64,000 bases of DNA from Chlamydiales bacterium (GTDB lineage Bacteria; Chlamydiota; Chlamydiia; Chlamydiales; Criblamydiaceae): NCBI GenBank assembly GCA_024233575.1, contig JACKPN010000009.1, positions 1-64,000 of the forward strand. Reading direction: 5' to 3'. Every line of letters starts with the position of its first letter. The first letter of the stretch is position 1. Both the position numbers and the translations under genes were made by a program. This document shows positions 36,756-45,789 of the stretch, piece after piece. The notes below the pieces were generated by a model. That model worked only from the letters and a program-made list of their open reading frames with translations, ran no database searches and was not told the origin of the DNA.

Positions 36756-37032
36756 AATTAACACCCTTAAATTGAAATTATTCTTATTGTTTTTGTCACA
36801 TAAAATAACAACGTCGGAATGTCAATCAATTGTTGATTGTGGCTTTTGTCCCATTTGTCCTGGTAGGTGGTAGATAACCTCTTAATGATTATTTGAATGG
36901 TGTACTGGTGGTGCATTAAATTAATCATTTGTCGGTTTTACCGCGTCAACTTGGAACGCTATTGTTCATTGCAAAGATCAAGAGGGGGGAGTTATCATAA
37001 CTTGTTGAGAGCTAGTGCACCAACAGTGCACC
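36756..37032. other. Noncoding spacer between integrase and tRNA-Asn
   Basis: No gene is visible. This is where an integrase attachment site would lie, at the 3' side of the tRNA. A short direct repeat GTGCACCAA(C/A)AGTGCACCA is present at about 37015-37032. I could not find a second copy of the tRNA 3' end elsewhere in the window that would mark the far island boundary. Confidence 0.4.
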
Positions 37033-37069
37033 AAAAACAAAAAAGCAGCTACAACATAGTCGTAACTGC
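37033..37069 (-). terminator. Intrinsic terminator of tRNA-Asn
   Basis: On the minus strand GCAGTTACGAC and GTTGTAGCTGC pair over 11 bp (with G-U pairs) around a 3-nt loop, followed by TTTTTTGTTTTT. It starts 12 nt after the tRNA 3' end. Confidence 0.85.
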
Positions 37070-37080
37070 CTGATAATCAA

Positions 37081-37152
37081 CTCCGGATGCTGGATTCGAA
37101 CCAGCGACCAATGGATTAACAGTCCACTGCTCTACCGCTGAGCTAATCCGGA
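37081..37152 (-). tRNA. tRNA-Asn (GTT)
   Basis: A 72-nt cloverleaf: acceptor TCCGGAT/ATCCGGA with discriminator G, D-arm with AGCTCAGCGGTAGAGC, anticodon loop CTGTTAA (anticodon GTT), and TPsiC arm GCTGGTTCGAATCCAGC. No encoded CCA. It is followed by a terminator and by a broken integrase, so it probably served as the island's integration site. Confidence 0.97.
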
Positions 37153-37252
37153 TTAAGAAAGCACTATCTTATTTCAGAAGGCGTTTTTGCAAGATGAAAG
37201 ACAAAAAAACGGCGCCCAAAGGGCGCCGCTAAACGTATACGATAGGGAAGGC

Positions 37253-38883
37253 TTAGTAGTCCATCCCCATGCCGGCGCCGGCTGGCATTTCAGCTTTCTC
37301 GTCAGGAATGTCAACGACAAGCGCCTCGGTTGTGAGAAGCATGCTCGCGACCGATGCCGCGATTCTCGACAGCGCAACGGACAACCTTTTTAGGGTCAAA
37401 ATACCCGCTTTCAACATGTCGGTGAACTCGTCGGCAAGGGCATTATAGCCTTCACTATATCCGGTGCGTTTCTCCACTTCCTGAAGGATAATGGAGCCTT
37501 CTTTCCCGGCATTTTCAGCAATCTGACGCAAGGGAGCGCTCAGAGCACGGGCGATGATCATCGCTCCGGTCTTCTGGTCGCCTTCGAGGGTCTCAGAAAG
37601 CTTGTTGACGACAGGGATGCAGCGAACAAGGGCAACGCCGCCGCCGGAAGGATTCCTTCCTCAACAGCCGCAGCTGTCGCATGCTGAGCATCGTCAACAC
37701 GGTCTTTCTTCTCTTTCATCTCGATCTCGGTAGCGGCACCGACCATGATGACGGCAACGCCGCCGGCAAGCTTTGCCAGCCGCTCTTGCAGCTTCTCGCG
37801 ATCGTACTTGGAATCGGTCTCCTCAAGCTGACGTTCAATCTGGGCGACGCGTTCTTTGATCTTCTCAGAAGCGCCTGCACCTTCGACGATAGTGGTCTCA
37901 TCTTTGGTGATGATCACTTTCTTCGCACGGCCGAGCTGCTCGATAGTCGTTGTCTCTAACTGATGACCGACTTCTTCGCTGATCATCTCGCCACCGGTTA
38001 GAGTTGCGACATCTTCCAGCATGGCTTTGCGGCGATCGCCGAAGCCGGGGGCTTTGACGGCACACACTTTGAGTCCGGCACGCAGACGGTTGACGACGAG
38101 CGTTGCCAACGCTTCGCCTTCGACATCTTCAGAGATGATCAACAGGGACGCTCCTGACTCTGCAACTTTTTGGAGAATAGGAATGATATCCTTGATGGCG
38201 TTGATCTTTTTGTCGAAGATGAGAATGTATGGGTTCTCCAAAACACACTCTTGCGTTTTAGGGTCAGTCATGAAGTAGGCAGAAAGATAGCCGCGATCGA
38301 AGTTCATTCCTTCAACAACATTGAGTGTGGTCTCAAATCCTTTAGCTTCTTCAACGGTGATGGTTCCTTTGGAACCGACGCGCTGCATCGCCTCGGCGAT
38401 GATGTCGCCAATTTCTTTGTCGTTGTTTGCAGAGATGGTAGCGACCTGCGCGATCTCATTCTGCGACTCGACTTTCTTTGCACGCTTTTCAAGCTCTTCA
38501 ACGATCGCTTTTACCGCTGCGTCCATGCCGCGCTTGATATCCATCGGATTAGCACCGGCAGTGACGTTACGAAGGCCTTCGGTATAAATTGCCTCGGCAA
38601 GGACGGTCGCTGTTGTGGTGCCGTCACCGGCCTTATCGGCAGTCTTGCTGGCTACCTCTTTGACCATCTGTGCGCCCATGTTCTCGTCTTTGTCTTCGAG
38701 CTCAATCTCTTTAGCGACGGTAACGCCGTCTTTGGTGATGTGCGGGGCACCCCATGATTTGTCAATAATGACGTTACGTCCTTTAGGGCCGAGGGTGACT
38801 TTCACCGCATCGGCGAGTGTGCGCACGCCTTTCAAAATCTTTTGACGCGCTGCTTCTCTAAAAATAATGTTTTTTGCAGACAT
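37253..38883 (-). CDS. groEL: Chaperonin GroEL, with three single-base indels
   Basis: Numbered from ATG 38883, which has AAGGAG 9 nt upstream. The protein is canonical through EEGILP near residue 412; there a missing base near 37645 throws the frame into nonsense ending at 37558. The remainder (from TGAMIIARALSAPLRQ) is in another frame to the stop at 37253 and ends in the usual Gly/Met tail. In this part a second missing base (near 37400, T-run) and an extra base (near 37362) compensate each other, scrambling about 14 residues that should read FDPKKVVRCAVEN. Substitution patterns are otherwise intact. As this copy sits with groES under CIRCE, it should be the essential one, so sequencing error is more likely than decay. 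Confidence 0.9.
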
Positions 38884-38902
38884 GATCATTTACTCCTTTT
38901 TC

Positions 38903-39226
38903 TTATTTCTCAATGATAGCAATTAGATCGTCGGCACGGGCGATGACAAACTCTTCATCATCGACCTTGACTTCTTGGCCGGCATATTTGTCCATCAGCA
39001 CAATATCGCCAACTTTGACGCTAATCTCGATTGTTTTGCCGTTCTTATCTTTTTTGCCTGTACCTATCGCTACGACAATAGCTTGCTCCTGCTTCTTTTT
39101 TGCACTGTCGGGAAGGATAATGCCGCCTTCGGTTTTTTCCTCAGCTTCAAGCCGACGGACCAAAACGCGATTTCCAAGAGGGCGTAGTTTGCTTGCATTA
39201 GTTGTCTCTTTCATCGTTTGGGACAT
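38903..39226 (-). CDS. groES: Co-chaperonin GroES
   Basis: ATG 39226 has AAGGAG just upstream (an earlier ATG at 39262 overlaps the promoter -10 and is rejected). 107 aa. Contains the GroES signature LRPLGNRVLVRR, a mobile loop with GGIILPDSAKKK, and DIVLMDKYAGQEV. It forms the lid of the GroEL cage. It is followed by groEL 19 nt on and preceded by a degenerate CIRCE site, then by pepF upstream, the same order as CT110-CT112 in C. trachomatis (from memory). Confidence 0.97.
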   Translation of the reverse strand: MSQTMKETTNASKLRPLGNRVLVRRLEAEEKTEGGIILPDSAKKKQEQAIVVAIGTGKKDKNGKTIEISVKVGDIVLMDKYAGQEVKVDDEEFVIARADDLIAIIEK

Positions 39227-39263
39227 AGTTGTTCTCCTTGTTATTTTGGTCTTTTTTGTCACT

Positions 39264-39269
39264 AGTATA
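39264..39269 (-). promoter_or_regulatory. Putative -10 element of groES-groEL
   Basis: TATACT on the minus strand, 38 nt upstream of the groES start. The TTGCCC 18 nt further upstream may be a weak -35. It lies between the CIRCE-like site and groES. Confidence 0.45.
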
Positions 39270-39299
39270 ACGAGCTGTCGATTTTTGGGGCAACAAAAA

Positions 39300-39326
39300 T
39301 TGGCAGTCGGTATTTTAGAGTGCTAA
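39300..39326 (-). promoter_or_regulatory. CIRCE-like HrcA operator
   Basis: TTAGCACTC-N9-GACTGCCAA against the consensus TTAGCACTC-N9-GAGTGCTAA: the left half is perfect and the right half has two mismatches. Position just upstream of groES and spacing are exact. HrcA represses chaperone operons through this site. The degenerate right arm may weaken repression. Confidence 0.85.
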
Positions 39327-39327
39327 A

Positions 39328-41130
39328 TTACATCAGGCTATCTAACTCATCAACAAGTGCGCTGAATTTGCCGATCGCCGCTTCGACAGGGGCGGAAGTC
39401 GTCATATCAACACCCGCAAGCTTCAAAGTTTCGATGGGGTAACGGCTGCAGCCGCTCTTAAGGAATCCGAGGTAGGCGTCGCGCTCTTCGTTTCCTCCCT
39501 TGAGAACATTATCAGCCAATGCCAAGGCGGCGCTGATGCCGGTGGCGTATTGGTATACATAGAAATTATAGTAGAAATGGGGGACGCGCGCCCATTCGAT
39601 AGCGATCGGTTCGTCGATGGCAACGGTGTCGCCAAAATATTTTTTGTTCAGCGCAACATAGTGATCAGAAAGGAGTTTTGGCGTCAGGGGAACATCTTGT
39701 TCTGCCATTTCATGGATGAACAGCTCAAATTCAGCAAACATCGTCTGTCTGAACAGGGTGCCGCGGATATCCTCGATCTTTTGGTTGATCAGGTAAATTT
39801 TTTCTTCGGCGCTGTTTGCCCGTTCAAGAAGCAACTTGATGAGCAGTTCTTCATTGAAGGTTGAGGCGACTTCAGCAAGGAAAATAGGGTAGTTGGCATA
39901 TTGGTACGGCTGATTCATGTGGCTGAGTTGGCTGTGCATGCTGTGTCCAGCTTCATGTGCGAGGGTCATCAAGTCGCGTATCATCTCTTTATAGTTCATG
40001 AGAATATACGGCATGCTGTCGTAGCATCCACTGGAATAAGCACCTGAACGCTTGTTGCTATTTTCATAGCGGTCGACCCAGCGTTGCTCTGTCAGACCTT
40101 TTTTCAGAATCTTTTGGTAGTCCTCGCCTAGCGGAGCAACAGACTCCACAATGAGGCGGGCAGCTTCGTCATAAGAGATGCGCATGTCGAACTCTTTGGT
40201 CAGAGGAACGCCCATGTCATAGAGGTGTAGCGGCTTGATCCCAAGAATACGTTCGCGAACGGAAAAATACTTGTGCAGGGGAGTCAGGTTGTCGGAGACG
40301 GCGGTTATCAAAGACCGGTAGACTGACAGGTCGATATTTTTAGGGAATAGAGCAGCCTCAAGGCAGCTGGAGTAATGCCGCGACCGCGCTTGGAAAAGAT
40401 GACCTTGTACTGTGCCGTTAAGCAATTCACATAAGGTGTTGGCATATTCCTTATATTTGCCGTGGTATTGGGTAAAGGAGTTTTCCCTTAGGGTGCGGTC
40501 ATAATCACGCATATACGATCCGTAGGCGGCATGTGTCAGTTCGCGCTCTTTGCCTTCACCGTCTTTGACTTTGCCAAATTTGAAGTCAGCATCATTGATT
40601 GCCGAAAATGCACGCTGGGTCCCTTGTAATGCCTTTGCTGACATCGCGAGCAGCTGCTCCTGTAGGGGTGGGAGCGTATGTTTTTTTATTCTAACGATCT
40701 TTTCCAGATGGAAGCGGTAGTCATTAAGAATATCGTTCTGTAGATAGCTGTTGATTGTCTCTTCAGGGAGTGCTAGAAGCTCCGGTTCAACCCAGGAGAC
40801 AGCTTGAGCAAAGTCGTGAAGGATAGAGGTGACGCGAATATATCCTGATTTATGCGCATCGTTTGCTAAGTCTTCATCATGGCGAAGATGTGCATAGGTA
40901 TATAGATTTGTCAGCTTGCGGTCGACACCAAACAGTTCGTCGAAAAATGCTTTAACGGTCTCGGGGCCATCGCCAAGCTTTCCTTGGTATTGCATCAACG
41001 AATTCCAGCGCGCGTCCGTTCCGTTTAACGTTGTTTGTTTTAATTCTTTTTCCCAATCGGTGAACGTAGGATACATCTTGTCTACTGCCCAGCAATGGGT
41101 ATCTTCAACTTCTTCACGGCATAGAATCAT
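39328..41130 (-). CDS. pepF: Oligoendopeptidase F (M3B)
   Basis: Start ATG 41130 with AAGGAG 10 nt upstream (an upstream in-frame start at 41232 would add 34 unconserved residues). 600 aa, normal for PepF. Zinc site HEAGHSMH (HExxH) followed by the distal Glu in FLAEVASTFNEELL. It cleaves cytosolic oligopeptides. The stop is 2 nt from the CIRCE-like site of the next operon. Confidence 0.95.
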   Translation of the reverse strand: MILCREEVEDTHCWAVDKMYPTFTDWEKELKQTTLNGTDARWNSLMQYQGKLGDGPETVKAFFDELFGVDRKLTNLYTYAHLRHDEDLANDAHKSGYIRVTSILHDFAQAVSWVEPELLALPEETINSYLQNDILNDYRFHLEKIVRIKKHTLPPLQEQLLAMSAKALQGTQRAFSAINDADFKFGKVKDGEGKERELTHAAYGSYMRDYDRTLRENSFTQYHGKYKEYANTLCELLNGTVQGHLFQARSRHYSSCLEAALFPKNIDLSVYRSLITAVSDNLTPLHKYFSVRERILGIKPLHLYDMGVPLTKEFDMRISYDEAARLIVESVAPLGEDYQKILKKGLTEQRWVDRYENSNKRSGAYSSGCYDSMPYILMNYKEMIRDLMTLAHEAGHSMHSQLSHMNQPYQYANYPIFLAEVASTFNEELLIKLLLERANSAEEKIYLINQKIEDIRGTLFRQTMFAEFELFIHEMAEQDVPLTPKLLSDHYVALNKKYFGDTVAIDEPIAIEWARVPHFYYNFYVYQYATGISAALALADNVLKGGNEERDAYLGFLKSGCSRYPIETLKLAGVDMTTSAPVEAAIGKFSALVDELDSLM

Positions 41131-41341
41131 CTGAAAAATACTCCTTTTGATTACTGAACCACCCTCAAAAAAATTTGTAAGCAGCTCATCTGAAAAAAGA
41201 ATATTGTACTTGTTGGAATGGGTTGAAGGCAACCGATAAGAACGAAACTTGATCCGTAATTAGGAGATAAATTAAATTGTCATCGCAAATCGTCTCTTTT
41301 GTTGCTAATAATAGTCATAGAGCGTATGTCGGATAATAGAC

Positions 41342-41683
41342 ATGACACATCACTTATTAAGGTTTGATGAGATGGTCCCAAAACCTGTCGTCAACAAAAA
41401 AACAGAATCGCTTACAGTTAAGGGAGCTTTCGTTGTGATAAACGATCGCGGCCTGCATACGAGACCCTCGACGGAGATCGTTAAATGCGCAACATCGTAC
41501 AAGGCAGATATCCGTTTAATCCATAAAAGAACCGAGGTGAACGCACGTTCATTGCTTGGTATCCTCATGCTTGCAGCCGAGAAAGGATCAAAAATTCGCA
41601 TCGTAGCTACCGGAAACGATGCACAAGAAGCAGTGATTGCGCTCCAACAGCTAGCAGCAGAATCTTTCAATATCCAATACTGA
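41342..41683 (+). CDS. ptsH: HPr-like phosphocarrier protein
   Basis: The conserved domain has the active-site His in NDRGLHTRPSTE and the regulatory-Ser region NARSLLGILML. HPr carries phosphate from PEP (via Enzyme I); in chlamydiae, which have few or no sugar permeases, it is thought regulatory. The product is 113 aa from 41342; ATG 41372, with TAAGG nearby, would give 103 aa and is closer to the usual 85-90. The stop abuts the stop of the convergent gene with no gap. Confidence 0.9.
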   Translation: MTHHLLRFDEMVPKPVVNKKTESLTVKGAFVVINDRGLHTRPSTEIVKCATSYKADIRLIHKRTEVNARSLLGILMLAAEKGSKIRIVATGNDAQEAVIALQQLAAESFNIQY

Positions 41684-42097
41684 TTACTCTTCCAGGGGAA
41701 TGGTTTTTTCGAGAACCTCTTCGGTGCAATAGACGGGGGCATTGAACATCAGTGCCAACGTGATGCAATCGCTTGGGCGAGCGTCAATTTCCATAATATG
41801 TTGATAATCAGCCCTTTGTTGCTCAAGGAAAAGGCGTGCAAAATAGATGGTGTCCTGGATGTCGTTGATGACGACCTGTTTGACCCGAACACCTAAGCCG
41901 TTGAAAATCGACATCATCAAGTCGTGAGTTAAAGGTCTAAGTTTCTGGGCTCCAGTGAGGTGTAACTGCAGGGTGCGGCCGATACTAGGGTCGGTATAGA
42001 TCGCAAATCTCTTACCGCGAGCGCCTAAGATCACAACGGTATATGACCGCGTCTGCATAATCTTGTCAAATGATAGCTGGATGAGTTCAGAAAGCAT
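41684..42097 (-). CDS. Bifunctional nuclease family (DUF151) protein
   Basis: ATG 42097 has AGGAAA upstream; a TTG at 42139 is less likely. 137 aa. The conserved core includes LPLTHDLM-like motif (RPLTHDLMMSIFNGLG), ARPSDCITLALMFNAPVYCTEEVL. DUF151 proteins show nuclease activity in plants and bacteria; the cellular role here is unknown. Reads in the same direction as rpiA, 50 nt downstream of it. Confidence 0.88.
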   Translation of the reverse strand: MLSELIQLSFDKIMQTRSYTVVILGARGKRFAIYTDPSIGRTLQLHLTGAQKLRPLTHDLMMSIFNGLGVRVKQVVINDIQDTIYFARLFLEQQRADYQHIMEIDARPSDCITLALMFNAPVYCTEEVLEKTIPLEE

Positions 42098-42147
42098 AAA
42101 TTTCCTGTCTAGCGACCCTAACCCTATAGTACGTGCCAAAGAATTAT

Positions 42148-42831
42148 TTAGGAACGGATTTCCACGTTTCCGTGGCTGTAACCAACAATCACGCGGCCTG
42201 CCAGGTTGAAAAATAACCCTGTTTCAACAACCCCGGGGATATCGATTAGCGTGTGATGCATCTCCCGTGGATTGACGATCGGGCCGTTGTTATGAATATC
42301 GAAGATGTAGTTGCCATTGTCAGTAATGTATGTGTCGCCGTCTTGATCTTTCCGAAGAGCTCCATCGTACCCTAGAATTTGGATCTTATTGATCGTCGAT
42401 CGATGGGCGAAAGACACAATTTCTACAGGCAAGGGAAAGGCGCCTAAAGCCTCGACAAGCTTGGATTCATCCACCATAACGACCATTTCATGGCTCATTG
42501 ATGCAACGATTTTTTCTCTAAGCAAGGCACCGCCGCCGCCCTTGATCATGTTTTTATTCGGGTCGATCTCGTCAGCGCCGTCAAAGGTGATGTCGATTGA
42601 TGTAATTTCTTCAATGTTGCGCATTTGAATGCCGCCAGCTTTGGCTTGATGGAAAGAGCGGTCAGATGTGGCGACAGCAGTGATCTCCAGTCCTTCTCGG
42701 CACCTCTTAATCAAGTGATTAATAAAATGCGCTGCTGTCGACCCTGTTCCCAATCCTACCAACATGCCGTCGCCGACAAGTTGCGCTGCCGCTTTGCCCA
42801 CAGAGGCTTTCACCGCGTCCATTTTTTCCAT
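42148..42831 (-). CDS. rpiA: Ribose-5-phosphate isomerase A
   Basis: Interconverts ribose-5-P and ribulose-5-P in the pentose phosphate pathway. 227 aa with GLGTGSTAAHFI (phosphate loop), TFDGADEIDPNKNMIKGGGGA and DESKLV, all diagnostic of RpiA. ATG 42831 lies 9 nt before a second in-frame ATG. Confidence 0.95.
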   Translation of the reverse strand: MEKMDAVKASVGKAAAQLVGDGMLVGLGTGSTAAHFINHLIKRCREGLEITAVATSDRSFHQAKAGGIQMRNIEEITSIDITFDGADEIDPNKNMIKGGGGALLREKIVASMSHEMVVMVDESKLVEALGAFPLPVEIVSFAHRSTINKIQILGYDGALRKDQDGDTYITDNGNYIFDIHNNGPIVNPREMHHTLIDIPGVVETGLFFNLAGRVIVGYSHGNVEIRS

Positions 42832-42899
42832 GCAAGAACCCGTTGTAAAAATATGAATGGGGAAGTACTATTCCCTAGATAGATAATTTTGGTGTCACA

Positions 42900-43652
42900 A
42901 TGATTACATTACAAGAACTTTGTTCCTACCTTGATGATCTTCTACAGGTAGAGAATTTTAAAGATTACTGCCCGAACGGACTGCAGGTAGAGGGAAAGAA
43001 AGAGGTGCGCAAAGTTGCGACCGCAGTGTCTGCTAGCGTCGAGACAATCAAGGCTGCTGTTGAGGCCGGGGTGGATCTTCTTCTCGTTCATCATGGCATG
43101 TTCTGGAGTCGCGATCCCTATCCTGTTGTTGGAGCAAAACGGGAAAAACTCGCGATGTTGATTGAAAATGATATCTCTCTGTTGGCATATCATCTACCTC
43201 TTGATGCACATGCTCATTTTGGCAACAATTGGAAGGCTGCTCGTGATATGGGATGGGAAAATCTAGAACCGTTTGATCTTGATGGTATGCCTGTCGGTGT
43301 TAAGGGGGCATTGCCTGTAAAAACGCGCGAGGAGTTGGAAAAGTTGCTCGAGGACTATTACGCTCATCGCGCTCATGGCGCTCCCGGAGGACCGCAAGAA
43401 ATAGCAACTGCAGTGTTGATATCAGGCGGAGCCTACCGCTATATGTCAGAAGCCGCTAAAGAAGGAGCCGACTGTTTTATCACCGGTAACTTCGACGAGC
43501 CTGCTTGGCATATGGCTTTTGAAGAGAGGATTAACTTCTTTGCTATGGGGCACTCTGCGACAGAAGTCGTGGGGCCAAAAGCTCTAGGAAACCATCTAAA
43601 GAAAGAGTTCGATCTCGATGTTCAGTTCCTGGATATCTACAATCCGTTTTGA
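42900..43652 (+). CDS. Nif3-like dinuclear metal-centre protein
   Basis: 250 aa. Metal-ligand motifs of the Nif3/YbgI family: LLVHHGMFW (His pair, about 61-69), HLPLDAH (about 98-104), and GHSATEV near the C-terminus. Widely conserved; implicated in GTP cyclohydrolase-like or redox-metal functions but not settled. It is divergent from rpiA with 68 nt between starts. Confidence 0.92.
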   Translation: MITLQELCSYLDDLLQVENFKDYCPNGLQVEGKKEVRKVATAVSASVETIKAAVEAGVDLLLVHHGMFWSRDPYPVVGAKREKLAMLIENDISLLAYHLPLDAHAHFGNNWKAARDMGWENLEPFDLDGMPVGVKGALPVKTREELEKLLEDYYAHRAHGAPGGPQEIATAVLISGGAYRYMSEAAKEGADCFITGNFDEPAWHMAFEERINFFAMGHSATEVVGPKALGNHLKKEFDLDVQFLDIYNPF

Positions 43653-43663
43653 TTGAAATGAGA

Positions 43664-44017
43664 TTAATTGTCTGAAGGGTGGATCTTAATGCGGCCGCGA
43701 AGCACTTTTTGAATGACCTCCTCCTCGTACTCGGACTCATTTTTGATACGATCCAACAACTGCTGCACGTAACGGCTCTTAGTCTGGGCCGGTTCTAAGT
43801 CGCCGCTGAAATGTGTAAACGACTTAGTTTTAATGTCTACACGCTCTTCTTCATGACGGTTTAACCAGCTTTGGATGGATTTACTCATTTCCTTAAGTGA
43901 CTCAGGATTAATCTTTTTCTGTTCTTCCTTGAGTACTTTTTCGAGCTTTTTCCGCACTTTAGCGATTTTGTGACTTTCTTTGGCGCTACCACCCATTTTG
44001 GCCTCCTTGGGCTTCAC
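43664..44017 (-). CDS. Small charged helical protein, unknown
   Basis: 117 aa, very Lys/Glu-rich, predicted as two long helices (about 12-55 and 78-112) with a short polar hinge, possibly a coiled coil. No signal or motif. ATG 44017 with GGCC-AAAATGG context; AAGGAGG lies upstream (44005-44011 region complement). Convergent with Nif3. Conservation in chlamydiae is suspected but untested. Confidence 0.65.
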   Translation of the reverse strand: MKPKEAKMGGSAKESHKIAKVRKKLEKVLKEEQKKINPESLKEMSKSIQSWLNRHEEERVDIKTKSFTHFSGDLEPAQTKSRYVQQLLDRIKNESEYEEEVIQKVLRGRIKIHPSDN

Positions 44018-44148
44018 TCATCATTATAGCATAGTAAAAGTTTATTTTTCATCCCTGTTCCTTGAAGCTTTCAAGAGGCGATTTAGGCATAGTTGATTGA
44101 CAGAAAATTACTTACCGCGCAGAATAGGACAAAAAATTAGAGTTCTAT

Positions 44149-45423
44149 ATGTCGAAAAACGTCATTGAAGTGCTGAAAGAGCGCGGTTTTATTGAAGCGC
44201 TTACCAGCGAAGAGATTGCAACCCTGGCAAAGCAACCAATCAGAGTATACTGCGGCTTCGATCCTACTGGTGATAGCTTGCATCTGGGGAATCTTGTTGC
44301 AGTCATGGGGCTTGCGTGGTTTCAACGCTTTGGTCACACTCCAGTAGCGATCGTAGGTGGAGCGACAGGAATGATCGGCGATCCGTCAGGAAAAAGTCAC
44401 GAACGCAACTTGCTCGATGAGGCAACAATCAAAAAAAATCTCGAAGGAATATCGCTAAATCTTAAACAGGTTTTAGATTTCCATGCAGACAACGGAACAA
44501 TCGTTCTCAATAATTTCGATTGGATGAAAGGGTTTTCCTATATCCAGTTTCTTCGCGATGTAGGGAAACATTTCCGCATAGGGCCAATGCTTGCTAAGGA
44601 TTCTGTGAAGACGCGTCTAGCATCAGAAGAAGGGATGAGCTATACGGAATTCAGCTACCAGTTGCTGCAAGCATACGACTTCCACTATCTATTACAAAAT
44701 CATGACGTGCAAATTCAGCTTGGCGGTAGTGATCAGTGGGGTAATATCACTGCCGGCATCGACTTGATCCGACGCTTACAAGGCAAAAGCGCCTATGGAG
44801 TGACCTTTCCCTTGCTTACACGCAGCGATGGTCAGAAGTTCGGCAAGTCGGAGAAAGGGGCAATCTGGCTTAGCGCAGAGAAATTGTCGCCTTATGAATT
44901 TTACCAGTATTTGATCCGTACCGCCGATGCCGATGTCATCAAACTGCTAAAAATGCTGACGTTCATGGAAATCGATGAGATCCATGCGATAGAAGCTCAG
45001 ATGCAGCAGTCCGATTATGAGGCGAACAGCGCGCAAAAGCGTTTGGCTGAGGAGGTCACTAAGATCGTCCATGGAGAAGAAGGGTTGCGTGATGCGCAAC
45101 GTGTGACAGCTGCCGCTGCGCCGGGTGGAAGCACCCAGCTTAATGCCGAAACACTCGAGTCTTTGGCAAAAGAGATTCCTAACATTTCTCTTTCTAGAGA
45201 AGAGGTCGTCGAAGCGAAACTCATCGACCTTATCGTTCAGATGAAGATGCTAGACAGCAAAGGCGCTGTCCGCCGCTTGATTAGAAATGGGGGCGTTTAC
45301 CTCAACAACGAGAAAGTCAACGACGAAAATCACACTGTTAGTGATGATGACTTGGTTGATGGAAAATTGCTCTTAATTGCTGTTGGAAAAAAGAACAAAG
45401 CGGTTGTTCAGCTCAAAGATTGA
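44149..45423 (+). CDS. tyrS: Tyrosyl-tRNA synthetase
   Basis: Class I synthetase, 424 aa. HIGH-type HLGNLV (about 45-50), tyrosine pocket with YCGFDPTGDSLH and YQLLQAYDF, KFGKS (KMSKS-type, about 232-236), and a C-terminal S4 RNA-binding domain (about 355-420, KGAVRRLIRNGGVYLN). Charges tRNA-Tyr. Confidence 0.97.
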   Translation: MSKNVIEVLKERGFIEALTSEEIATLAKQPIRVYCGFDPTGDSLHLGNLVAVMGLAWFQRFGHTPVAIVGGATGMIGDPSGKSHERNLLDEATIKKNLEGISLNLKQVLDFHADNGTIVLNNFDWMKGFSYIQFLRDVGKHFRIGPMLAKDSVKTRLASEEGMSYTEFSYQLLQAYDFHYLLQNHDVQIQLGGSDQWGNITAGIDLIRRLQGKSAYGVTFPLLTRSDGQKFGKSEKGAIWLSAEKLSPYEFYQYLIRTADADVIKLLKMLTFMEIDEIHAIEAQMQQSDYEANSAQKRLAEEVTKIVHGEEGLRDAQRVTAAAAPGGSTQLNAETLESLAKEIPNISLSREEVVEAKLIDLIVQMKMLDSKGAVRRLIRNGGVYLNNEKVNDENHTVSDDDLVDGKLLLIAVGKKNKAVVQLKD

Positions 45424-45696
45424 GCGTGCTTCAAGCAGTCGAATATGAGAATTTTTTTCCTAAAAACCACATTTTCAACAGAAAATTTAACAATATTCTT
45501 GAAACGAAATGCCATTTGACTATGATAAGAAATTACCCGCTCGAAACATAACCTTTTCGCGTTGATATACATTGCGCGATCGGCGAATGAACGAGGGGTG
45601 AGTTAAGTGTTTTTTCGAAATTGTTCAACGATTGAAAAAGCACTTGATTGAAAATCAATAGGATAGAACAATACCTCTTGTAGGTGGTAGAACATT

Positions 45697-45741
45697 TCGT
45701 GTGGTTTGAAGAGAAGAGACGCTCTTTTCCTCTGACCACAC
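45697..45741 (+). promoter_or_regulatory. Long hairpin in the leader of the HU/IHF gene
   Basis: CGTGTGGT ... ACCACACG form an 8-bp outer stem; the inside (AGAGAAGAGACGCTCTTTTCCTCT) can extend it with one or two bulges. The structure is about 45 nt, ending 48 nt before the start codon, with no T-run after it, so it is more likely an mRNA leader element than a terminator. The 45424-45789 gap holds this hairpin, a TTGACT at 45517 and no gene. Confidence 0.5.
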
Positions 45742-45789
45742 GAAGGTCTAAGTGACAATTGCACAAATAACGAAGGAGTTCGACGAGAT

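Noticed and set aside
38170..38757. 195-codon plus-strand open frame
   Set aside because: Antisense to the conserved N-terminal part of groEL; composition is that of a shadow frame.
39227..39262. Upstream start of groES adding 12 residues
   Set aside because: It would place coding sequence right next to the -10 element, and the ATG at 39226 has the AAGGAG site.
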